Shown one piece after another: positions 33,820 through 64,000 of a stretch of DNA of 64,000 nt; the stretch's first letter is position 1, and the number at the start of each line of letters is the position of its first letter. Both the position numbers and the translations under genes were made by a program. Below the pieces are notes generated by a model. The model saw only the letters and a list, made by a program, of their open reading frames with translations, was not told the origin of the DNA and searched no databases. This stretch comes from Rhodococcus sp. ABRD24. GTDB lineage: Bacteria > Actinomycetota > Actinomycetes > Mycobacteriales > Mycobacteriaceae. Where the stretch lies: assembly GCF_004328705.1 (NCBI RefSeq), contig NZ_CP035319.1:2170001-2234000 (forward strand), in the 5' to 3' direction.

Positions 33820-36800
33820 GTGTTCCTCTCGGTCAGCCAGGCAACGATATGCCTCGCGATAGCGTCGGCATGCTCCTGGATCATCGTGAAGTGGTCGCCT
33901 GGTACATCCGCAATGTCGTGAGCGAACGGCCAGGTCGATCTCCAGCTGTCGTCCGGCCAGGGCCCCATCGGCTCGTCGGCGCGGACCAGGAGCGTAGGTA
34001 GCCTGCTGTTGCGAAGCTGCAGCTGACCACTGGTGAGGCGGTCGTAGGCACCCATGGCCGTGAGCCGAGTGTCGTTCATCCGGACCATTTCGCGGTCGAA
34101 CAATGCCGCAGTCAGCTGGTCCAGCCAGGCGTGCACCGCCTGCTGATATCCGGGCGGGTAGACGTCGATGAGCACGACGCCCATCGGCGGGTGCCCACGG
34201 TCCGCCAGTTCGGTCGCCAACGCGTAGGCCATCAGCGCGCCCGCCGAATGACCGGCCAGGATGAACGGCTTGCCACCTTGCGCTTCGAGGACGGTGTCGG
34301 CCTGCACGCTCAGCACAGCCTCGAGCGAAGATGGCAACGGCTCGCCTTCTTCGTATCCCGGCTGCCGCAACGCGCGTACCGGTGTGGTGTCGCTCAGCGT
34401 GCCAGCGAGCCTGGTGAACTCGTGGAGGCCGGAGGTTGGAGCGGTTCCCGCGCAGCAGATCACCGTCACCGGGCCGGGCCCGTCAGCCATGGTCACCAGC
34501 TCGAGCGGGTGATCCAATCCTGCGGCATCCTCGAAGTGCTCACGGAACTCGGAGAATTCAGCCAGGAGATCGATATAGGACCGGACCCGGCCCGACCGGG
34601 CGGCCTGCTGGTAGCCGGAGCGCAGCATTCCGCTCGCAACCGTTGCCAGAGCTGATGTTCCGGTGTCGAGCCGCTCTCTGATGTGGTCGGCGAGCTGACG
34701 GACCGAGGGGTGTTCGAACACCAGTGTCGTGGGGAGCGAGAGCCCAGTGGCATCCTGCAACTGGTTACGCAGTCCGACCGCGGACAAGGAGTCGAACCCG
34801 AGCTCGGTGAACGGCTGGTCCAACCCCACCGCATCCCGGTGGGCGTGACCGAGGACCGCCGCCACATGTTCATGCGTGAGTTCGAGCACCCGCTCGGCGG
34901 ACACCGTCACCTGTGCCAGGGCCGCGGAGGAAGCGGAAACGGCCTTCGGGAACGTGAGCAGTTCGTCGAGCAGCGGCCGCGGTCGAGCGGCGGTGAAGCC
35001 GATGGCGAAACGCTCCCAATCGACATCGGCAATCGACACGCATGTGTCGTCGTTGTCCAGCGCCTGTCGTAGTGCCCGCAGGGCTCGTTCGGGCGCCATC
35101 GGGCGCAGGCCTCGCCGAGTAAGCCCCTCGACGTCGCCGGTGGCCATGCCCTCACCCGCCCAGGCTCCCCATGCGATGGAGGTCGCCCTCCGTCCTTCGG
35201 CGCGACGACGGAGAGCGAGGGCATCGAGGTAAGCATTCGCCGCGGCGTAGCCTCCAAGTCTTGCGCTCCCCCAGACACCCGCGCCGGAGGAAAACAGGAC
35301 GAAGGTGTCGGCGTCCGAGCACAGCTCGTCGAGTAGTCGCGCTCCGGTCACCTTCGCCGCACAGACCGAATCCAGCGCGTCGCCGTCGATGTCATGCAGG
35401 GGACGTGATTCGGGCACGCCGGCAGCGTGTACGACTGTCCGCACTGGACGCCCCTGCCTGCGTAGATCTTCCAGCAGTGTGCTCAGTTGTGTCCGATCGG
35501 TGACATCACACGCCGCGATGGTCGTCTTGGCGCCGAGTGCGACCAGGTCGGTTTCGAGTTCGGCTGCGCCGGGTGCGCCGATGCCGCGTCTGCTGACCAG
35601 TACGAGATCTCCGATACCGCAGCTGGCGAGAAACCGTGCCACATGTCCACCGAGCGCTCCGGTCCCTCCGGTGATCAGCGCTGCGCCCTCTGGTTCCCAA
35701 CGGGATTCACGGACGGGGAGCGGGGCACGGACGAGTCGTCGAACATAGCGGTTCTGGTCCCGTATGGCGATCTGGTCTTCGTCGTCGTCCCCACCGAGGC
35801 AGGCGACGAACGCTTCGATGTCCTCGCGCCCGGGTTCGGCGGGCACATCGATCAGACCGCCCCACCGTTGCGGAGTCTCGAGGCCGATGACCCGACCCAT
35901 ACCCCACACCATCGCCTGCTCGGGATCGATCAGGTCGTGTTCGCTCAGGCTGACCCCGTGGCGGGTTACCAACCAGAGCGGAGCGCGTACGTCGGCCGCA
36001 TCCAGCAGTTGGTACACCGAGAGATGCGTAGCGATGTCGGCGCAAAGTGAGAGCGCGGCTGTGATTCCGCCTTGCAGCGCGTCCAGTGCTGCGGTGAGTG
36101 CTTCGGCTTCCACGGACGCGATCGGGACGACGTGGCCGCCCGCCGATTCGATCGCGCGGGTCAATGACTCCGGTGCCGATCCGAAGACGAGATAGCTGCC
36201 GCCCAGAGTCACCGCAGTCGTTGCAAGTGCTCGCCAGTCGACGCGGTACCGAAGATCGGCCACCTGCTCGGACGGTGCCGAGGCAAGCCAGTACCTCTGG
36301 TGCTCGAATGGGTAGTTGGGCAGCGGCACAGTGGGTGCGGTGGGGAACATGGCCCGCCAATCCACGGGGACACCGTGGACGTGCGCGCGGGCGAGTTCGC
36401 TGAGCAGATGCCCGGTACCGCTGTCGCGGTGCAGAGAACCGATCGCGATGGTGCCCTCGGCGCTCTCCTGCACCGCTGTAGTGAGCACTGGGTGTGGGCT
36501 CACTTCGACGAAAGTGCGGTGGCCGTCGGCGACGGCGGACAGGATCGCCTCCTCGAACCGCACTGGCGATCGCAAATTGGCATACCAGTACTGCGAGTCC
36601 ATGGGCACATCGTCCCGGCGCTGACCGTGCAACGTGGAATAGATCGGAAGCTTCGCCCTCCGCGGGACGACGCCGCCGAGATCGGCGAGGACTGCATCTC
36701 GGATCCGATCGACATGAGATGAGTGGGAAGCGTAGTCGACCGGCAAGGTCGTGGCGCGCACTCCCGCACGCTCGCAACGGATGACGAGCTCGGCTAGTGC

Positions 36801-39800
36801 TTGCGGATCACCGGATGTCACCACCGAGACTGGCGAGTTGATCGCGGCGATCGAGATTCGGTCGGACAAGCCATCGATCAACTCGTGGGCGCGACCAGGA
36901 GAAGTGGCCAGCGCGACCATGCAGCCCGTGCCTGCCAGTGTGCGAATGGCCTGAGCCCGTCGAGTCACCACGAGCAGACCGTCCTCCAAGGACAGGGCAC
37001 CCGCCACAACGGCAGCAGCAATCTCCCCTTGGGAATGACCGATGACAGCAACGGGACTGACGCCACAGGCCTGCCACAGACGCGCAAGAGCAACCATCAC
37101 CGAAAACAACACCGGCTGAACCACATCGACCCGGTCGAAGCCGGGAGCATCGGCATGCCGACACAGGACATCGGTCACCGTGTACCCGGCAAGATCGGCC
37201 AACACGGTATCGCACACAGCGATGGTGTCAGCGAAAGCCGCAACACCCAGCAAATCCTGAGCCATCCCAGCCCATTGCGCACCCTGGCCCGGGAAGACGA
37301 ACACCACACCGGACTCGGCCACCGCGGTTCCGGTGACGATGCCGGGAGCCGTCGACCGCTCCGCCACAGCCCGCAATCGGCTCCGGAGTTGTTCATGGTC
37401 GTCGGCCGCCAGGACCGCGCGACAGGGCAGGTGAGCGCGCCGAGTTGCCAGTGCGGAGGCCAGCACCGTCACCGGCACCGATGCGGTCACCTCCGTCTCG
37501 AGGCGCTGCGCGAGGGCGGCCAGCGCTGTCTCGGTCTTCGCCGACAACAACACCGGCATCGACTCGGCCACACTCAGCACACCGCACGGACCCGATCCCG
37601 GAAGAGGTTGATGCTCAGGAGGTTCGGCGATGATCACATGAGCATTCGTCCCACTCACACCGAACGCCGACACACCCGCACGGCGCACCCCATCCGCAGC
37701 CGCAGGCCACGGGCTCAGAGTCTCAGCCAACTCGACCTCACCCGCAGACCAGTCGATCAGCGTCGAGCGCTCGCCATGACACAGCATCGGCGGAACCAGA
37801 CCCCGGCCCAGCCCGAGAACCATCTTGATCACACCCGCGACACCAGCAGCCGCCTGCGCATGACCGATATTGGACTTCACCGACCCGAGCAGGAGCGGTG
37901 CCGCAGATCCACGCCTCTGGCCGTAAGTGGCCAGCACAGCGGACGCCTCCACGGTATCGCCCAGCCGGGTACCCGTCCCATGCGCCTCCACGACGGCGAC
38001 ATCCGCGCCCGAAACACCGGCCCGCTCCCACGCTTGACGAATCACCCGTTGCTGCGCAACACCACTCGGCGCCGCAAGCCCATTACTGGCACCATCCTGA
38101 TTGATCGCCGATCCCGCAACCACACCCAGAACCGACCTGCCCGCTCGCACAGCATCCGACAACCGCTCGAGCAGGACCACCGCAACACCTTCAGCGAAGC
38201 CGAAGCCGTCAGCATCGTCGGAGAAGGGCTTACACCGGCCATCGGCGGCCAATGCCCCCTGACGAGAGAATTCGGTGAACACTCCGGGCCCCGCCATCAC
38301 CGAGACGCCGCCGGCGACCGCCAGCGAGCAATCACCCGCGCGAAGTGCGTTACCGGCCAGATGCAGTGCCACCAGCGAGGATGAACAAGCGGTGTCGATC
38401 GTGACCGCTGGCCCCGCCAAACCCAGCACATACGCCACTCGGCCGGAGACCACCGCGGAGGAGCTGCCGGTGAGCAAGTAACCTTCGCTGCTTTCGGGCA
38501 CCTCAGCATCTTGACCATAGCCCTGATACGCGGCACCGAGGAAGATCCCGGTGTCGCTGCCCCGCAACGAATCCGGAGCGATTCCGGCGTTCTCGAACAG
38601 CTCCCAGATCGTTTCCAGCACCTGACGTTGCTGCGGATCCATCGCCAACGCCTCGCGCGGCGAGATCCCGAAGAATGCCGCATCGAAATCGGCGGCGCCA
38701 CAGAGGAATGCGCCATGACGAGAATAGCTGGTACCGCGACGCTCGGGGTCGGGATCGAACAGTGCATCCAGATCCCAGCCCCGATCGGATGGCATCTCGG
38801 TGACTGCGTCGCCACTTTCGCTGATGAAGTGCCAGAGTCCCTCTGGGTTGTGCACGCCGCCGGGGAAGCGGCAGGCCATCCCAACGATGGCAATCGGGTC
38901 GTCGACCTCGTCTTTCCGGTGGCGGTCGCGAACCGGGTCCGGATCTGCCGCCGACGGCGCCACGAGCTGTTCCAGATAGTGCCCGGTGAGCTGAGCGACA
39001 GTCGGATGGTCGAAGACCACGGTCGCGGCTTCTCTCACGCCGGTCGCCGCAGCCAGCCGGTTGCGCAAATCGATGGCGGTCATCGAATCGAAGCCCAAGT
39101 CCCGGAAGGCCCGGTGTTGATCGATCGCCGCGTCCTCCGCATGGCCGAGCACGGCGGCGACCTCGGCGTGGACGATCCGCGCCAGGAACTGGCGGCGCTC
39201 GGGCGCCGATAGTGCTGCAAGTTGTTGCGCGAGAGCCGGTGGCTGCTCTTTCTGGGCGATGTCGGGTTCAGCATCCGTGAGGTCGTCGAACAGCGGCCGG
39301 CGCCGGGCCGCGGTGATCAGCTCGATGAATCGACGCCAGTTCATGTCTGCGACGGATACGCAGGTATCGCCGTGATCCAGGGCAAGGCACATTTCTTCTA
39401 TCGCACGGTGCGGATCCATCGCCTTCAGCCCCTGACCACGCAGGTAGGTGCCACCTTCGTCACCAGCCATGGTCTGCCCGGCCCACAGCCCCCAGGCGAT
39501 TGACAGGATCGGCGCGCCTGCTGCGCTCCGTCGCCGCGCGAAACCATCGAGGAAGGCGTTGGCGGCCGCATAGGCGGTCAGTCCGGGGCTGCCCCAGACA
39601 CCTGCGTTCGAAGAGAACACCACGAAAACATCGAGCTCCGTGCACAGCTCGTCGAGGTTCATCGTGCCGCTCACCTTGGCGGCAGCGATCTCGGCGAACT
39701 CCGATTCGGTGAGATCCCCGATCGGTGTCGATCGCGAGATTCCCGCAGCATGCAATACCGCGCGGATCGTGCGCCCAGCAGCGCGTTCGGCGGCCAGCAC

Positions 39801-42800
39801 GGCCGCCAGTTGCGCCCGGTCCGCAACGTCGCAGGCCGCGATGGTCACCCCGACACCGAGCGCGACCAACTCCTCTCTCAGCGCAGCCGCGCCGGGTGCG
39901 TCTTCGCCCCGCCGTCCGAGGAGGACCAGGTGTTCGGCGCCCGAACGCGCCAGCCAGCGCGCCACCTGCGCTCCGATCCCGCCGGTGCCCCCGGTGACGA
40001 GCACGGTTCCGCGTGGGGTCCATCGGGTTCGAGCGGAGTGAGCAGGGGCGGGGACGAGTCGGGCAACCGTGATCTCATCGGACCGGATCGCAATCTGATC
40101 CTCCCCGCGCGAGTTGGCGAGTACGGCGGTCAGCGAACGGATCGAAGCATCGTCGGCTGCGACCAGATCCACCAAGCCGCCCCACCGAGCGGGTTGCTCG
40201 ATACCGAGCACGCGGCAGGCCCCGGACACCATGGCTTGGGCTGGGTCGACGCTGTCGTCAGCAGCAACCTGCGCACCATTTCGAGTGAGCACCCACAACG
40301 GTGCATCGATTCCGGCAGCGCCCAGCGCGTGGACCAGTGCGAGCGTATCGAGGCAGGGTTCGGTGGCCTCGGTATCCTCGATCAGCCCCAGCATCGACAC
40401 CACGGTGGATACGGCTGCGCCAGCGACAGACGACACAGCCTCGGCGACCTCGGCGCGGGATTCCACGGCACAGTCCACGACCGTCGCGCCACCTTGCTCG
40501 AGGCCGTTTCGGACGGCGGCGAACCAGTCGGCGGGTACTTTCGGCCCGGTCACAAGTAGAACGCACCCGGTGAGCGCTGCATCCGTCCACTCGGCGGTTC
40601 GCCAGACCACCCGGTAACGCCAGTTGTCTTCCGAACTCACCCGACCGCCGGTGGGTGCCGGCATCCAGAACCGGCTCCGCTGGAATGGGTACACAGGCAG
40701 GTCCACCGGCCGGGCATCACCGAAGGCGGGGCGCCAGTCCACCTCCACGCCCTGCACATAGGCCTCGCCCACGGCGGCATGGAAATCGGCCTGGCTGCCG
40801 TGGTCGCGGCGCAGCGTTCCCACCACACAGGCCCCGGCGCCGAGTGATGGCGCCGGGCCCAGTGTCTCCTCGATGCTCAGCGTTTCCTCGATGCTCAGCG
40901 TCAACACCGGGTGTGGACTGACCTCGATGAATGTGTCGAAACCGTCCTCTGCCAACTGCCTGGTCGCAGCGTGGAAGCGCACCTGCTCGCGCAGGTTTGC
41001 ATACCAGTAGTCGGCATCCATCGTGGCGGTGTCGATGGACCGGCCCGTCGTGGTCGAGTACAGCGGGATGCTCGCCGAGGCTGGGGCGAGATCGGCCAGC
41101 TCGGTCAGCAACTCCTCGCGCAGCGACTCCACCTGCGGCGTGTGCGAGGCGTAGTCGACCGGGATTCGGCGGGCCATGATGCCTTCTGCCTCGCACTCGG
41201 CGATCAGCTCGTCCAGTGATTCGCCGGCACCCGCCACAACTACCGATCGAGGGCCGTTGACGGACGCGATGGACAACGCGCCCCCGAAGTGTTCGATCCG
41301 TGCGGTGGCCTCTGCAGTATCCAGGCCGAATGCTGCCATCGCGCCCTGCCTGCCGAGGCGCCGCAGCATCCGGCTGCGGATCGCGACCAGCCTCGCAGCG
41401 TCCTCCAGGGACAGTGCCCCGGCGATATGCGCGGCGGCGATTTCGCCCTGAGAGTGGCCAACGACCGCCGCCGGCTCTACCCCATGGGCTCGCCACAGCG
41501 CCGCCAACGACACCATGACCGAAAACAATGCAGGCTGCACGACATCCACCCGGTCCAGCGGATGCCCGTTGGACAGCAGATCGTTCAGCGACCAGTCGAC
41601 GTGGGGGGCGAGGGCACGTTCGCACTTGCGGATCGACTCTCGGAACACCGGCGACTCCCGGAGCAGATCCCGCGTCATTGCCTGCCATTGCGCGCCCTGC
41701 CCGGGAAATACCATCACAACGCCGCCTCGGGCGCGAGCCCGTCCCGTGACCACCCCATTGGCCGACCGACCTTCGGCCACCGAATGAAGTCCGGCGAGCG
41801 CGTCATGGCGGTCACCGATGACCACGGCTCGATATTCCCAGGCACTTCGACGGGTGGACATCGTAAACCCGATGTCCTGCAAAGAGTTCTGAGGATCCTG
41901 AGCAATATGCTCGGACAGTCGAGCCGCCTGCATCCGGAGCGCCTGCTCGTCGCGGCCGGAGAGTATCAGCGGTACCGGCCCCGAATCGGGGACCGGCACA
42001 GGCGTCGCCGCACTCGGCGCCTCTTCGACGATCACGTGTGCATTGGTACCGCTGATACCGAAGGCCGAGACGCCCGCACGACGCACTCGCTCCCCGGTCG
42101 GCCAGGGCCGAGCCTGTGCGACTACCGACACCGCTCCGAGGTCCCAATCGATATGCGGAGAAGGTTCATCGAAGTGCAGCGTTGGCGGAATCTCTGAATT
42201 CCTCATCGCCAAAACAGTTTTCATCAATCCGGCCACACCCGATGCAGCCTGGGTATGACCGATGTTGGATTTGACCGATCCGATCCACAACGGATGCGCC
42301 GATTCCCGGGCAGTGCCATAGGTCTCCAGCAGGGCATGGGCTTCGATCGGGTCGCCGAGTCTCGTGCCGGTACCGTGGGCTTCCACGTAGTCGACATCAC
42401 CAGCCCGGACGCCGGCATCCTCCAGTGCGCGACGGATCACCCGCTGCTGTGCGGGTCCGCTCGGCGCGGTCAGCCCGTTGCTGGCGCCATCCTGATTGAT
42501 CGCCGAGCCGCGCAGCAACGCCAGTATCGGCCTGCCTTCTCTCCTGGCCTCCGAAAGGCGTTGCAGTACCAGAATGCCGGCGCCCTCCGCCAAACCGAAT
42601 CCGTCCGCGGACTTCGAGAACGGTTTGCATCGGCCGTCCGCTGCAAGTCCGCCCTGGCTTTGGAACTCGGCAAACGCACCGGAACTGCTCATTACCGTCA
42701 CACCGCCGGCGAGCGCAAGGCTGCATTCATCCCGGCGTAATGACGCCATCGCCAGGTGCACGGCGGTGAGGCCGGACGAGCAGGCCGTGTCGACCGTGAT

Positions 42801-43372
42801 CGCCGGGCCCTCCAATCCCAGGCAGTAGGCCACTCGGCCGGAGATGACACTCGCGGCGGTTCCCGTGCCGACGTAACCGAGCGAGTCGTCGGGAGCCTCG
42901 TCCGGTCGTGGTCCGTAGTCGACAGTTCCGACACCGGTGAATACTCCGGCCCCGCTGCCGCGCAGTGATATCGGATCGAATCCGGAGCGTTCCAACGCCT
43001 CCCAGGAGATCTCCAGCATGATTCGCTGCTGCGGGTCCATCGCGAGCGCCTCGCGTGGCGAGATACCGAAGAACCCCGCGTCGAAATCACCTACCGCTGT
43101 GATCATGCCACCGAACCGGGGGGCCGGAACCGGCTCCCAGCCGCGGTCCGACGGGACCTCCGCGATCGCGTCTTCACCTTCGGATATGAATTCCCATAGC
43201 TTTTGCGGTGATTCGATGCCGCCGGGGAATCGACATGCCATCCCGACGATCGCAATAGGCTCACTCGCTCGCTGTTCGATCTCGTGCACGCGCTCGGTGA
43301 CGGAGTCGAGTTCGGCAGCAGTGCGTTTGAGGTAGCGCCGGAGCTTGTCCTCGGCTGTTTCGTCGCGCCCGG

Positions 43373-43376
<4 letters not shown>
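33816..43376 (-). CDS. eryAIII: DEBS3-like PKS: module 5, module 6 and thioesterase
   Basis: Type I PKS of 3186 aa. The N-terminal docking coil (EDKLRRYLKRTAAELDSV) precedes KS5 (DTACSSG, about 42,780), AT5 (GHSQGE, about 41,450; YASH), KR5 (TGGTGGIGAQ, about 39,980) and ACP5 (LGFDSM, about 39,090). Then follow KS6 (about 38,390), AT6 (about 37,040; YASH), KR6 (TGGTGALGGH, about 35,670), ACP6 (LGFDSLS, about 34,790) and TE (GHSAGALMAY, about 34,240). No DH or ER. Both KRs lack the LDD motif, so are A-type, as in DEBS3. AT5 ends with a tandem LSIEET repeat. The start overlaps the eryAII stop (ATGA). TE should close the 14-membered lactone. Confidence 0.96.
36916..37338. repeat. Conversion tract A, module 6 copy (AT6)
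   Basis: 423 bp that I find identical to 56747-57169 (module 2 AT) except for one base (C at 36926, T in the partner). It covers the AT active site GHSQGE but stops short of the YASH specificity motif. Identity falls away sharply at both edges. Confidence 0.9.
37608..38411. repeat. Conversion tract B, module 6 copy (KS6)
   Basis: 804 bp nearly identical to 57445-58248 (module 2 KS and KS-AT linker). Differences are scattered single bases, one change giving GDTVEAS instead of GDPVEAS, and one short divergent island at about 38173-38200. The edges are abrupt. Confidence 0.9.
40867..40902. repeat. 18-bp in-frame tandem duplication in AT5
   Basis: Two adjacent copies of TCCTCGATGCTCAGCGTT (one mismatch) encode LSIEET twice at the C-terminal end of AT5. 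It is absent from the other ATs of the cluster. Confidence 0.85.

Positions 43377-64000
<20,624 letters not shown>

Noticed and set aside
36801..38384. Long plus-strand open frame (527 codons) opposite eryAIII
   Set aside because: It mirrors PKS coding DNA of biased composition, has no family motif, and its counterpart recurs opposite module 2 because the underlying DNA is a repeat. Many similar antisense frames over the PKS genes were dropped for the same reason.

Overview
The window is high-GC actinobacterial DNA. A Rhodococcus or Nocardia-like chromosome is the best guess. The grounds are a mycothiol-type arsenate reductase with a CC-type ArsR, a homogentisate operon under a MarR regulator, a self-sufficient P450 of the P450RhF/CYP116B type, and an actinobacterial Pol I-like polymerase. 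The genus is inferred; no rRNA gene or other taxonomic marker is present.

Left part (1-22,062), chromosomal functions. An arsenic island (Acr3, ArsR, then divergent ArsC-ArsD-ArsA) is followed by two paralogous TetR regulators. Next is a minus-strand operon, hmgA - unknown 303-aa gene - fumarylacetoacetase - CoA-transferase A and B, every junction overlapping as ATGA or GTGA. It would take homogentisate to fumarate and acetoacetyl-CoA. A MarR gene lies upstream with two matching 19-bp operator-like sites and a 41-bp tandem repeat. Then come an IclR regulator, the P450 fused to its reductase, an MHS-family transporter and an alpha/beta hydrolase, which look like an uncharacterised catabolic unit. 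After an eroded LysR gene, a long acyl-CoA dehydrogenase, an eroded LuxR tail and about 1.1 kb of unassigned DNA, the polymerase gene ends the left flank.

Right part (22,065-64,000), macrolide cluster. Self-resistance comes first: erm, ABC-F and MFS genes. The first two are preceded by short leader ORFs with hairpins arranged like macrolide attenuators. A strong bidirectional terminator separates them from an erythromycin-type locus whose order and direction follow Saccharopolyspora erythraea: eryCI (minus), eryBIII-eryF (plus), then convergent eryBII-eryCIII-eryCII-eryAIII-eryAII-eryAI (minus). The PKS genes give loading AT-ACP, modules 1-2 (KR, KR), module 3 (inactive KR), module 4 (DH-ER-KR), modules 5-6 (KR, KR) and TE. 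All extender ATs carry the methylmalonyl YASH motif, so 6-deoxyerythronolide B is the predicted aglycone. EryF would hydroxylate C-6. EryCIII/EryCII would add desosamine, and EryBII/EryBIII belong to mycarose synthesis.

Two points stand out in the cluster. EryBI and EryG are absent from their usual places. Modules 2 and 6 share two nearly identical DNA tracts (423 and 804 bp) with codon use unlike the rest of the PKS, which indicates recent gene conversion. EryAI runs off the right edge; the remaining sugar genes and any eryK or eryG would have to lie beyond it.
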